Positions 24,761 to 33,805 of a stretch of DNA of 64,000 nt are shown in pieces. The stretch covers positions 1-64,000 of the forward strand of contig JABDDX010000002.1 in the NCBI GenBank assembly GCA_013287375.1, read 5' to 3'. The notes beneath the pieces are model-generated. The model saw only the letters and a list, made by a program, of their open reading frames with translations, was not told the origin of the DNA and did no database searches. The DNA is from Bacteroidota bacterium. GTDB taxonomy: Bacteria; Bacteroidota; Bacteroidia; Sphingobacteriales; Sphingobacteriaceae. Numbering within the stretch: position 1 is the stretch's first letter; each line of letters starts with the position of its first letter. A program made the translations under genes and the position numbers.

Positions 24761-24860
24761 AGCGCTGCAAATATATAAATTGCTTTTAACCTAGCGCGGA
24801 AATACTATAGGTAAATTTTATCGGAACGGTATATAGCTTTATTAAAGATAATTAGTTCAA

Positions 24861-26315
24861 TTATTGAAAAGTAACCACCTTAGTTTCTTCCGGATTACCA
24901 TATAATAGCATCAGTTTATTATTATCGGCATTAAAAAACTGTGGGTAAAGCCTCAACCTGTCATAAGTAAAATCAAAATCTTTTACAAATGGCTGCGGGG
25001 CTTCCATTAGGCCGTTGTTGTTTACAGCCACAGCAACAGCAAGTTTGTGGTTACGACGATATATATCATCAACATATTTACCACACTGATCATTATATAC
25101 CAAAACCAGCTTATTGTTAATTATGCCAGAAGCAATCATTAAATCTTGATCGAAATTTTTTGCATTCCAGATACGAGGCGATGATACATCATATTTCCTG
25201 ATGCCATCCATCGCAAAACCGGTTACTAATACATCACCATGTTGATAATCATAAACAGGATCGGTCATATTTAATGTGCCCATACCTGTTGTTGTATTCT
25301 CTGCAGCGGTGGCTTTATATTGTTCACCTACTAAAAAGAATGTATCGCCGTTATATACAATGTTTCTGGCGGTTGCATTGGTTACGGGCTTATCAAACAT
25401 AGATGTTTTCACCTCTGATGGTTTTGAAGAATTAAATATCCATGTACCAACCGATTTGGTATCACCCATTGAAAAAGACTCCTTCTTTTGCATGTAACCG
25501 GCAATCAGCAAATCGCCCGCAGGTGTTATTCTTGATATGTAATTGAAATTTTTAAGTCCAGCGTCTCCAATAGTTACAGGTGTTATTGTAGCAACTCCGC
25601 TTGATGAGTACTGATAGAGTATAGGATACTTGTATGATTTGTCGAAATCCGCAGCAACAATGTACAGATCACCTTTATCCGAAGCTAAAAAATCAGATAT
25701 ACGAATTTCTTTTCCATTAGCCGCCGTGAAACTGAATTGCCCTTTATTGATTACCTGCAACTGTTCGTCAAGAATGTAAAAACTAAATTGGTTCGGCTGG
25801 CCTTTTTCGTAGGGAGACTTACCAATTACGGCAACGTGTTTTTTATCGGGAGTTAATGCCGAGTACCAATCGCCTGCATTCGACCATTTTGTATAATCCA
25901 TACTGGCAATAGGCAATTCTTCGGTACCTATATTTCCATACTGATCAATTACACGGGCGGTGAATGCGTTTTTGCCATCGGCTTTTGTGCGATGCTGTAC
26001 GAAAAGCAAAGGGGTGTACCCAACAACCAACAGGTTTTTAACATCATAGGAGTTATTCATCGTTCCCATGCTCAGGCTGATATCTTTAGTTATAACGATG
26101 TTGCCCGCTTTATCAGTAATAATAAGGTTGTTTATCTTTTGGAAATTATCGGTATGGCAGCTGACAAAGTAATTGTTATTGGGGCTGCTGAAAGAAGTAA
26201 AAACAGGCTGTTTAACCATTTCAATGGCAGCGTTGTTGTTTCCCTGGGTAACTCTTATTTGCCCAAAGCTGTTAATACTTGTAGCGAGAACCAATAAAAG
26301 GAATAAATATTTCAT
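24861..26315 (-). CDS. Secreted protein of unknown function, possibly beta-propeller
   Basis: The 484-residue protein has a signal peptide (MKYLFLLLVLATSINSFGQ). The mature part is rich in beta-strand patterns, with recurring blocks of the kind VAVIGKSPYEKG, DLYIVAADFDKSYKYP, DLLIAGYMQKK and DVLVTGFAMDG spaced 40-60 residues apart. That would fit a propeller-like repeat fold. There are no enzyme motifs and no C-terminal secretion tag. I do not recognise the family. It is single, with ychF upstream in the same direction across a long hairpin. Confidence 0.75.
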   Translation of the reverse strand: MKYLFLLLVLATSINSFGQIRVTQGNNNAAIEMVKQPVFTSFSSPNNNYFVSCHTDNFQKINNLIITDKAGNIVITKDISLSMGTMNNSYDVKNLLVVGYTPLLFVQHRTKADGKNAFTARVIDQYGNIGTEELPIASMDYTKWSNAGDWYSALTPDKKHVAVIGKSPYEKGQPNQFSFYILDEQLQVINKGQFSFTAANGKEIRISDFLASDKGDLYIVAADFDKSYKYPILYQYSSSGVATITPVTIGDAGLKNFNYISRITPAGDLLIAGYMQKKESFSMGDTKSVGTWIFNSSKPSEVKTSMFDKPVTNATARNIVYNGDTFFLVGEQYKATAAENTTTGMGTLNMTDPVYDYQHGDVLVTGFAMDGIRKYDVSSPRIWNAKNFDQDLMIASGIINNKLVLVYNDQCGKYVDDIYRRNHKLAVAVAVNNNGLMEAPQPFVKDFDFTYDRLRLYPQFFNADNNKLMLLYGNPEETKVVTFQ

Positions 26316-26361
26316 GAGTTTAGGTTTAGTTGTTTTTTTATTGTCGGTTTAAGTTTCTGCA

Positions 26362-26396
26362 ATGTACATCAAAATTGTCTCAATTTTGATGTACAT
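26362..26396. terminator. Hairpin with perfect 16-bp arms between ychF and the secreted-protein gene
   Basis: Arms ATGTACATCAAAATTG and CAATTTTGATGTACAT flank a 3-base loop, starting 10 bp after the ychF stop. No T run follows on the minus strand, so it may be a factor-dependent terminator, a mRNA-end stabiliser or an operator for the downstream gene. Confidence 0.5.
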
Positions 26397-26405
26397 ATGA
26401 TTAGC

Positions 26406-27509
26406 TTAAACGTTAAACCTGAAGTGCATAATGTCGCCATCTTCCACAACGTAGGTCTTACCTTCAACAGATAGTTTACCGTTTTCTTTAATAACAGTTT
26501 CTGATCCGTTGAATTTTACAAAATCTTCGTACTTAATTACTTCGGCACGTATAAATCCTTTTTCAAAGTCAGTATGAATTACACCTGCGGCTTGTGGTGC
26601 TGTAAAGCCTTTAGTGATAGTCCATGCACGAACTTCCTGCACACCGGCAGTAAAGTAAGTAGCCAGGTTAAGCAAGCTGTAGGCCGATTTAATCAGTTTA
26701 TTTACACCTGATTCAGTTAAACCCAAATCATCCAAAAACATCTGACGCTCTTCGTATGATTCTAGTTCAGCTATTTCAGATTCGATCTGTGCTGAGATGA
26801 CCAGCACCTGGGCATTTTCGTCCTTCACGGCTTCTTTAACACGATCAACATACGCATTGCCAGTATTTACATCGCCTTCGGCAACATTACAAACGTACAT
26901 TACCGGTTTGGCTGTTAATAACCATATGTCGGCAATATATTCCTGATCCTCTTCGGCAACTGGTGCTGTACGGGCGGATTTGCCAGAGAGTAAATGGTTT
27001 TTGTATATGGTTAAAACATCAAAAGTTTTTTTTGCTTCCTTATCGTTACCAACTTTTGCTGCCTTCTCAACTTTCTGTATCTTCTTTTCTATCGAGTCCA
27101 GATCTTTTAATTGAAGTTCTGTATCAATGATCTCTTTATCGCGTATAGGATTAACCGAACCATCCACGTGTATCACATTATCATTATCAAAACAACGCAA
27201 TACGTGTATAATGGCATTGGTTGAGCGTATATTGGCTAAAAACTGGTTACCTAAACCTTCGCCTTTACTTGCACCTTTAACCAGGCCTGCTATATCAACA
27301 ATCTCAATAACATTGGGTACAATGCTTTTGGGATTTACTATTTCGGTTAATTTAGTCAGGCGCTCATCGGGCACGGTTATTACGCCAACATTCGGCTCAA
27401 TTGTACAAAAAGGAAAGTTTGCCGCCTGTGCTTTAGCGTTTGATAAGCTGTTAAAAAGTGTTGATTTACCCACGTTAGGCAAACCTACTATACCACATTG
27501 TAGTCCCAT
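26406..27509 (-). CDS. ychF: Redox-regulated ATPase/GTPase YchF
   Basis: The 367-residue Obg-family P-loop protein has Walker A GLPNVGKSTLFN (9-20), DIAGLVKGASKGEGLGNQFL (G3 and switch II), a coiled-coil insertion (about 128-160) and the C-terminal TGS-like domain (VRAWTITKGFTAPQAAGVIHTDFEKGFIRAEV). The noncanonical G4 (NVAEGD) fits the ATP preference of this family. YchF/Ola1 binds ribosomes and affects stress responses. Full length. Confidence 0.96.
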   Translation of the reverse strand: MGLQCGIVGLPNVGKSTLFNSLSNAKAQAANFPFCTIEPNVGVITVPDERLTKLTEIVNPKSIVPNVIEIVDIAGLVKGASKGEGLGNQFLANIRSTNAIIHVLRCFDNDNVIHVDGSVNPIRDKEIIDTELQLKDLDSIEKKIQKVEKAAKVGNDKEAKKTFDVLTIYKNHLLSGKSARTAPVAEEDQEYIADIWLLTAKPVMYVCNVAEGDVNTGNAYVDRVKEAVKDENAQVLVISAQIESEIAELESYEERQMFLDDLGLTESGVNKLIKSAYSLLNLATYFTAGVQEVRAWTITKGFTAPQAAGVIHTDFEKGFIRAEVIKYEDFVKFNGSETVIKENGKLSVEGKTYVVEDGDIMHFRFNV

Positions 27510-27669
27510 ATTTTTATTTTAGTATCAAGTAGTTAGCATCAAGTATCAAAAATCCTAACTCTTATGTATTGTTATATTCTTTTCGGGCGCAAAGATAACA
27601 GAAAAAATCACCTTGTAATTTGAAAAATTAGGTGTATTAATTTGCTTTAGGCGTCGATGCAAAATAAAA

Positions 27670-27695
27670 AACCTCCTGCCATTACAGCAGGAGGT
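27670..27695. terminator. Terminator hairpin after the DUF3276 gene
   Basis: Arms AACCTCCTGC and GCAGGAGGTT flank a 6- to 7-base loop. On the minus strand it is followed by a T-rich run (complement of the A tract at 27661-27670), so it ends the DUF3276 transcript. Confidence 0.8.
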
Positions 27696-27725
27696 TACAT
27701 AAATTATAATAAGTTTAGTTTGGGC

Positions 27726-28058
27726 CTATATTTCGAATGAGAAGTCCTCATCAGCCGATGTTTTGGCCGCTTCAGGGGTTTCGCTAAATTCATAGCGTTT
27801 TTCTACTACTTCCTGGTTGTCTTTTATATATTCAATGGTTTCTTTTAACCCCTCTGCAAACTTTTCGAAATCTTCTTTATATAAAAAGATCTTGTGTTTA
27901 ATGAAAACGCCATCCTCTAAACGCTTTTTGCTTTCGGTAATAGTAACATAATAATCGTTTGATCGTGTTGCTTTTACATCAAAAAAATAAGTTCGTTTAC
28001 CTGCTCTTACCTTCTTTGAAAATACCTCTTCACGTTCTCTGTTGTCAAAGTCTCCCAT
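27726..28058 (-). CDS. DUF3276 / PUR-family nucleic-acid-binding protein
   Basis: The 110-residue protein has the PUR-type single repeat EVFSKKVRAGKRTYFFDVKATRSNDYYVTITESKK, then IFLYKEDFEKFAEGLKETI. This family is near-universal in Bacteroidota and related to Borrelia BpuR, which binds RNA and DNA. The acidic C-terminal tail (DEDFSFEI) is typical. Monocistronic, with its own terminator. Confidence 0.9.
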   Translation of the reverse strand: MGDFDNREREEVFSKKVRAGKRTYFFDVKATRSNDYYVTITESKKRLEDGVFIKHKIFLYKEDFEKFAEGLKETIEYIKDNQEVVEKRYEFSETPEAAKTSADEDFSFEI

Positions 28059-28205
28059 ATAAAATCAATTGTAATTAGTTTTGATTGGCATAAATATAAA
28101 TAAAATTTCAATCTACAAGTATTTATGTAAATAATATTGTGATTTAAGTATAGGTTTATTTCGAATATTTTAATGTTTTTTTATTTTTCCAGGAGCGTAC
28201 GCTAA

Positions 28206-28700
28206 TTACTCGCTTAAAAGCTTCTTTTTTTGCGCATCAAATTCTGCCTGGGTTAATGCTCCCGAATCAAGTAATTCCTTTAACTTTTTAATTTCATCGG
28301 CAACAGATCCGGATGGGGTGGGGGTGCTCGCCTGGCATGGTACAACCTCGCAGGCCAGAATTGCATCGTTAATATAAACGGAGAAACGAAATGGGCCGCC
28401 TGCACCCACTATAAACATGTATTTGTCTATGCCGTTTAAATGGTCTTTTATAATGTTTTTGATTATTACACCGCCATTGGTAAACGCTTTGGGTAAACCC
28501 GGTGATGGGTGGGGAGAAGGAAATGGGATGCCCCGTTGCTCAATATATAAAAATGAACCATTATTGCCTGACCCTTTACCAAGCCTAACTGTATCATTTA
28601 AATGATAGGTGATGCCGTTAGCCGCTTTATATGATGTTATTTTTTGAGCTTTGGTTAATAAGGGGACTAATAACAATATAAGTATTGATATTTTTTTCAT
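28206..28700 (-). CDS. Secreted protein with C-terminal SHOCT domain
   Basis: The 164-residue protein has a signal peptide (MKKISILILLLVPLLTKAQ) and a beta-rich central domain of unknown role with two cysteines (CEVVPC). A Pro/Thr/Ser linker follows, and the C-terminal SHOCT domain reads EIKKLKELLDSGALTQAEFDAQKKKLL. It is exported to the periplasm. No enzyme motif is present. Confidence 0.8.
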   Translation of the reverse strand: MKKISILILLLVPLLTKAQKITSYKAANGITYHLNDTVRLGKGSGNNGSFLYIEQRGIPFPSPHPSPGLPKAFTNGGVIIKNIIKDHLNGIDKYMFIVGAGGPFRFSVYINDAILACEVVPCQASTPTPSGSVADEIKKLKELLDSGALTQAEFDAQKKKLLSE

Positions 28701-28779
28701 AATTGGTAAAAGGTTTAATATAAATACGTGCTACTAAGTAAGCAAATAATTTGATAAAATCCGCTCACGAATTATTTCA

Positions 28780-30567
28780 TCAGGCATTTTCTTCTTCTTC
28801 CAGCAATTGCTTTTCGTACAGTTCAAAGTAAGTGCCTTTTTGTTGCATCAGGTATTCGTGGTTACCTTGTTCTATGATCTGGCCGCTATCCATCACTAAA
28901 ATCTTATCGGCATTTTTTATGGTTGATATGCGGTGGGCTATAATAATGCTGGTTTTACCCTTCATTACATTACCGAGATTATTGAGAATTTCTTCTTCGG
29001 TGCGGGTATCAACCGCCGAGAGGCAATCATCAAACACCAAAACTTGCGGATGTTTTACAATGGCACGGGCAATAGATACACGTTGTTTTTGTCCGCCGGA
29101 TAATGTAACACCACGCTCACCAATTAATGTCTCAAAGCCTTTTTCCAACTCCATAATGTTTTTATAAACGGCGGCATCTTTAGCAGCTTGCTCAACAACC
29201 GGCATATCTAAAACATCGGCACTAAAGGCAATGTTGTTGGCGATGGTATCTGAAAACAGGAAAACCTCCTGTGGTACAAACCCAATCTGTGAACGATAGC
29301 CTTCCAGGTCGTATCCAGGGAGTGGCTTGCTATCAATCAATACCTCGCCGCCTGTGGTATCATACATTCGCATTAACAAGTTGGCAATAGTTGATTTACC
29401 GGAACCTGTGCGCCCAATGATAGCCACCATTTCGCCGGGATGTATGGTAAATGATACTGATTTTAATGCCTGTATGCCGGTATCAGGATAAATAAAGGAA
29501 ACATCGTTAAAAGTAATTTTACCGCTGATGTTTTCTTTTGGAACTTTGGGTGATATGATCTCGGGCTGTTCGTGCAGAAATTCATTAATACGTTTTTGCG
29601 ATGCGGACGCACGCTGAATGAGTGAGGTTACCCAGCCTAATGACATTACAGGGAAGGTAAGCATATTAAGATACACGATAAACTCCGCCACATTACCCGC
29701 ACTGATGTTGCCTTTCATCACCTCCACACCGCCAACATAAATAATAATAACGTTACTGATACCAACTAATAAGAGCATGGTGGGGTAGAACAGCGCCTGC
29801 ACTTTTACCAAGGCCATGGAGTGTTCTTTATAATGCTCGCTTTCAGCTGCGAAGTTTTTGCGGACATACTTTTCGCGCACGTATGATTTTATTACCCTAA
29901 TGCCTGAGAAATTTTCCTGCACAAAGCTGGAAAGGATAGATAAACGCTCTTGTATCTTCTCGCTACGGAAATTGATGACATTGTTGATATAAAATATAAT
30001 CAACACTAATATTGGTAGTGGTAATATCGAGAGTACAGCCAAGCGGGTATTTACCGTGAGCATTAGATAAATAACCATTACAAACAGGATGATGGTATTT
30101 AGACTATACATAATACCAGGGCCAAGGTACATGCGTACACGGGAAACATCCTCGGTTACCCGGTTCATCAAATCGCCGGTGTTATGGCGGCGATAGAAGG
30201 CCAATGACAATACCTGGTAATGGGCATATATCTCGTTTTTAAGGTCGTATTCAATATGACGCGACATCAGGATGATAGTCTGCCTCATGAAAAACAAGAA
30301 TAAGCCACGTACCAATGATAACCCCAATACTACTAAGCCAAACAATAATAACCCTGAACCGAATATTTTATAGATAATAGCCTGCCTGTTGAATCCATTA
30401 AAAAGCTCGTAGATGCTGATATTGTCGGCTACCATATCAAAAGCCATACGCACAACAGGAGCAAGCAACACACTGAATATATTAGATATCACCACAAAAA
30501 GTATACCCGGTATTAACCGCCAGCGATATTTAAGAAGAAATTTATTGAGGTATGCGAGATGTTTCAT
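28780..30567 (-). CDS. ABC exporter (MsbA/lipid-multidrug type), fused membrane and ATPase domains
   Basis: The 595-residue half-transporter has six transmembrane helices (1-320), then a nucleotide-binding domain with Walker A GRTGSGKST, Q-loop GFVPQEVFLFSDT, signature LSGGQKQR, Walker B VLVFDDCLSAVD and the H-loop AHRIST. It would work as a homodimer in the inner membrane. It is likely for lipid A-core or another amphipathic substrate, but specificity is not readable. Divergent from the leucine-dehydrogenase-like gene. Confidence 0.92.
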   Translation of the reverse strand: MKHLAYLNKFLLKYRWRLIPGILFVVISNIFSVLLAPVVRMAFDMVADNISIYELFNGFNRQAIIYKIFGSGLLLFGLVVLGLSLVRGLFLFFMRQTIILMSRHIEYDLKNEIYAHYQVLSLAFYRRHNTGDLMNRVTEDVSRVRMYLGPGIMYSLNTIILFVMVIYLMLTVNTRLAVLSILPLPILVLIIFYINNVINFRSEKIQERLSILSSFVQENFSGIRVIKSYVREKYVRKNFAAESEHYKEHSMALVKVQALFYPTMLLLVGISNVIIIYVGGVEVMKGNISAGNVAEFIVYLNMLTFPVMSLGWVTSLIQRASASQKRINEFLHEQPEIISPKVPKENISGKITFNDVSFIYPDTGIQALKSVSFTIHPGEMVAIIGRTGSGKSTIANLLMRMYDTTGGEVLIDSKPLPGYDLEGYRSQIGFVPQEVFLFSDTIANNIAFSADVLDMPVVEQAAKDAAVYKNIMELEKGFETLIGERGVTLSGGQKQRVSIARAIVKHPQVLVFDDCLSAVDTRTEEEILNNLGNVMKGKTSIIIAHRISTIKNADKILVMDSGQIIEQGNHEYLMQQKGTYFELYEKQLLEEEENA

Positions 30568-30680
30568 AGCCTCTACAAAAATAGATTATTTGGTTCATAG
30601 TTAATGGATGATAGTTCATGGAATGATCATATTTTATGCTTGTTTTTATTGCAGTTATCAATAATGAACAAGTATTCCAT

Positions 30681-30711
30681 TTTGCTACACCGAAAAAAAC
30701 ATCTACTTTTG
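30681..30711 (+). promoter_or_regulatory. Housekeeping promoter of the amino-acid dehydrogenase gene
   Basis: TTTG (30681-30684) and TACTTTTG (30704-30711) are exact -33 and -7 elements of the Bacteroidota sigma factor, with 19 bp between them. The start site is expected near 30717, so upstream in-frame starts cannot be used. Confidence 0.7.
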
Positions 30712-30735
30712 CAGGCGAGCCTTATGCTTAATAAA

Positions 30736-31821
30736 ATGCCTCTTCAAAACTCAACAGAATCGATATTTAGCCAGCTGGAGGCGTTGGGACACAAGAAAAT
30801 TGTGTTTTGCAGCGACCCCGATACGGGGCTAAGGGCAATCATTGCTATTCATGATACTACATTGGGCCCTGCTTTGGGTGGTACACGTATGTGGGCCTAC
30901 AAATCTGAAGCCGACGCGTTAAGCGATGTATTAAGGCTATCAAAAGCCATGACTTATAAGGCATCCATAAATGGTTTAAACCTGGGTGGAGGTAAAGCCA
31001 TTATTATTGGTGACTCTCACCGGGATAAAAATGAAGCTTTACTGCGTAAATTTGGCAGGTTTATTAAGAACCAAAATGGTGAATTTATTACTGCCGAAGA
31101 TGTAGGTACCAATCCTAAGGATATGGAATACATCCGGATGGAAACTCAATATGTTACCGGTATGCCTGAAAGCATAGGCGGTAGTGGCGACCCGGCTCCA
31201 GTAGCAGCACAAGGTGTTTTTATGGGGATGAAAGCGGCTGTGAAAGAGCTTTATGGTAACGATAGTCTGGCCGGAAAATCAGTCATTGTACAGGGGATAG
31301 GCCATGTGGGCGAGAATTTAGTTAAGATACTAAGAGATGAAAAAGCGAAAGTTTACGTTAGTGATATTAACGAGGATTTGTTAAGGCAAGTTGCCAAAAA
31401 ATACGGTGCAGAAGCCATCGCGCACAATAATATTTTTGACATTGATGCTGATATTTATTCGCCGTGCGCAATGGGCGCAACGGTTAATACACAAACCATC
31501 AACAAACTTAATTGCGCTATTATTGCCGGATCGGCCAATAACCAGTTAGAGGATGAACAGGTACACGGGCAAATGCTGCGCGAAAAAGGAATTTTATTTG
31601 CACCTGATTATGTAATTAATGCAGGTGGGCTAATTAATTGTTATTCAGAGCTGATGGGCTTTACCAAAAAGCGCACTATGCAGCTAACTGAAAATATTTA
31701 TGAAGCAACCCGAAATGTTTTAAAACTTTCTAAAGCCGAAAATATTTCATCAATAGAAGCCGCGAATAAGATCGCTGAGAAAAGAATCGCTGACATTAAA
31801 AAAGTAAAATCGTCATACTAA
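30736..31821 (+). CDS. Leucine-type (Glu/Leu/Phe/Val) dehydrogenase
   Basis: The 361-residue NAD-dependent enzyme deaminates branched-chain amino acids. TTLGPALGGTRMWAYKSEADAL and the catalytic Lys residues K75 (AMTYKAS) and K87 (LGGGKAIIIGD) are present, with the Rossmann segment VIVQGIGHVGENL. The ATG at 30736 is chosen because a strong promoter lies at 30681-30711, which excludes the longer in-frame extension; an ATG at 30724 is the alternative. Leucine or valine preference is inferred from the 360-residue length. It is divergent from the ABC exporter and precedes nusB. Confidence 0.9.
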   Translation: MPLQNSTESIFSQLEALGHKKIVFCSDPDTGLRAIIAIHDTTLGPALGGTRMWAYKSEADALSDVLRLSKAMTYKASINGLNLGGGKAIIIGDSHRDKNEALLRKFGRFIKNQNGEFITAEDVGTNPKDMEYIRMETQYVTGMPESIGGSGDPAPVAAQGVFMGMKAAVKELYGNDSLAGKSVIVQGIGHVGENLVKILRDEKAKVYVSDINEDLLRQVAKKYGAEAIAHNNIFDIDADIYSPCAMGATVNTQTINKLNCAIIAGSANNQLEDEQVHGQMLREKGILFAPDYVINAGGLINCYSELMGFTKKRTMQLTENIYEATRNVLKLSKAENISSIEAANKIAEKRIADIKKVKSSY

Positions 31822-31874
31822 TAAATTAATAATCAACCGCCGGGATGTACCGGCAAAAAATCGTTCTTACAATT

Positions 31875-32819
31875 ATGTTAAACAGAAGGCACCTACGGGT
31901 AAAAGTATTACAGGCATTATATGCCTTTCATCAGACAGGCGGGGATATCAAGGCCCAGGAAAAGAACCTGCTGCAAAGTATCGACAAAGTATACGAAATG
32001 TATATCTGGATGCTATCACTAATTTCGGAAGTAGCTAACTATGCCGAAACTGACGCCATTGAGCGGTCAAATAAGCATATCAAAACCGAAGAAGACAAAA
32101 ATCCAGATCTGAAAATATTAACTAACCGGTTCATCACCACGTTAAACGATAATAAAGAATTTCTTGTTTCTGCAAAGAAATACAAGGTAGAATGGAGCTT
32201 TGAACCAGAGCTTATCAAAACACTTTTCATTGTCCTTAAAAGTTCTCCTGAGTATGCGGAATATTTGAAGCATACAGGTGATACCATCCAGACTGATAAG
32301 GACATTATCAAATTCATTTTCAAGAAAGTAATCCTAAAATCGTCATTAGCCGAACAGGTTTTTGAAGACAAATTTATTTTCTGGCCGGTTGATAAAGATG
32401 TATTACAGGCTTTGATAGCCAAAACCTTTAAAAACTTTGCTTCTGAAGATGCTAAACAAAACAAACTGGCAGAAATTACCGGAAATTGGGAAGAGGACAG
32501 GGAGTTTATAGTAACCTTATTTGAGCAAAACATCAGGCATGATAAAGAATATCAGACCATGATAGCTGAAAAAACCCAAAACTGGGAGCCGGAACGTATT
32601 GCTATGATGGATACTTTACTAATGAAGATGGCTATTACTGAGTTTATTAATTTTACATCGGTGCCGGTAAAGGTTACTATTAATGAGTACCTGGAAATAT
32701 CAAAGGAATTTAGTACACCTAAAAGTAATTCGTTTTTAAACGGTATCTTGGACAAGATTTTAATTGAACTAAAAGCTCAGCAAAAAATTAAAAAAATAGG
32801 AAGAGGTTTAATAGAATAA
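31875..32819 (+). CDS. nusB: Transcription antitermination factor NusB, long Bacteroidota form
   Basis: The protein has 314 residues from the ATG at 31875 (MLNRRHLRVKVLQALYAFHQ, the conserved NusB start). Proteobacterial NusB has about 140; here about 150 extra residues separate the first helix from the canonical C-terminal core (WEPERIAMMDTLLMKMAITEF, PVKVTINEYLEISKEFSTPKSNSFLNGILDKIL). It binds boxA RNA with S10 in ribosomal RNA antitermination. It starts a run with the DUF1573 gene (5 bp gap) and yajC. Confidence 0.92.
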   Translation: MLNRRHLRVKVLQALYAFHQTGGDIKAQEKNLLQSIDKVYEMYIWMLSLISEVANYAETDAIERSNKHIKTEEDKNPDLKILTNRFITTLNDNKEFLVSAKKYKVEWSFEPELIKTLFIVLKSSPEYAEYLKHTGDTIQTDKDIIKFIFKKVILKSSLAEQVFEDKFIFWPVDKDVLQALIAKTFKNFASEDAKQNKLAEITGNWEEDREFIVTLFEQNIRHDKEYQTMIAEKTQNWEPERIAMMDTLLMKMAITEFINFTSVPVKVTINEYLEISKEFSTPKSNSFLNGILDKILIELKAQQKIKKIGRGLIE

Positions 32820-32824
32820 ACAAC

Positions 32825-33292
32825 ATGAAAAAAGCTATTTTAAGCATTCTTGCTGCGGGGATACTTTTATCAGCCTGCAACCAATCAGCCAAAACCGCTC
32901 AATCGGCCGATTCATCAGCAACGCAAACGGCAGTTGGCGCATCAGGCAGCACAGGTTCAGCTACGCAAGCTAATGCTCCGGTGATGAATTTTGATAAATC
33001 ATCGTACGATTTCGGCAAAATCACACGCGGGGATAAGGTGACATACAATTTTAAATTCACTAATACCGGTAAATCGCCATTAATTATTACCAGCGCTGTG
33101 GCAAGCTGTGGCTGTACTACACCAAACTGGCCAAAAACTCCGATTACTCCGGGGCAGAGCGGTCAAATAACAGTTGTATTTAATAGTACAGGTAAAGTTG
33201 GCTTACAGGATAAAATGGTAACCATTACTGCTAATACCAACCCTGCACAAACGGTTGTACATTTGGTAGGCGAAGTTTTGGAAAAGAAATAA
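32825..33292 (+). CDS. DUF1573 lipoprotein
   Basis: The 155-residue protein has a lipoprotein signal (ILSILAAGILLSAC, lipobox LSAC). A low-complexity Ser/Ala/Thr/Gln linker follows, then the Ig-like DUF1573 domain with SSYDFGKITRGDKVTYNFKF and SCGCTTPNWPKTPI. It is probably anchored to the membrane and faces the periplasm or surface. The function is unknown; the nusB-DUF1573-yajC order recurs in related genomes as far as I recall. Confidence 0.88.
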   Translation: MKKAILSILAAGILLSACNQSAKTAQSADSSATQTAVGASGSTGSATQANAPVMNFDKSSYDFGKITRGDKVTYNFKFTNTGKSPLIITSAVASCGCTTPNWPKTPITPGQSGQITVVFNSTGKVGLQDKMVTITANTNPAQTVVHLVGEVLEKK

Positions 33293-33392
33293 ATTAGATA
33301 TGAGATTAGAGATAGGAGATGAAAAATGGCTTCTTCTTGTAATTCTCAACTCGAAAAGTAAAAATTAAAACAAAAAATAATATAAAATAATC

Positions 33393-33674
33393 ATGGCTAC
33401 ACAGCAAATTGTAATGTTGGTATTGATCGTAGTAGTATTTTACTTCTTTATGATCCGTCCGCAGGTTAAAAAACAAAAAGACCAAAAAAACTTTGTTAAC
33501 GATTTAAAAAAGGGTGATAAGGTAGTTACCACTGCAGGCGCGCACGGTAAAATAGCCGAAGTTGGCGACACTACTTTTTTAATTGAGCATGAAAGCGGCC
33601 ATAAAACCCGTTATGATAAATCGGCGATATCGTTAGATGCTTCAAAAGCATTAAACACACCGCCAAAAGCTTAG
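33393..33674 (+). CDS. yajC: Preprotein translocase subunit YajC
   Basis: The 93-residue protein has one N-terminal transmembrane helix ending in FYFFMIRPQVKKQKDQKNF, then LKKGDKVVTTAGAHGKIAEVGDTTFLIE. It is a partner of SecDF, which lies elsewhere in the window (50009-52987). Confidence 0.95.
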   Translation: MATQQIVMLVLIVVVFYFFMIRPQVKKQKDQKNFVNDLKKGDKVVTTAGAHGKIAEVGDTTFLIEHESGHKTRYDKSAISLDASKALNTPPKA

Positions 33675-33805
33675 TTTAAGTTAAAAGTTGAATGTTCAAC
33701 GTTGAAAGTGACATTCAAATAAAAAAAAATAAAAGGTAAAAGATGGAGATTAAAGCGTTAGATGGCTTTTAACTTTCAGCTTTTACCTTTTAACATTTGT
33801 AATAA

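Noticed and set aside
30604-30735. 44-codon upstream extension of the amino-acid dehydrogenase
   Set aside because: It contains the promoter (30681-30711), and the family N-terminus begins at 30736.
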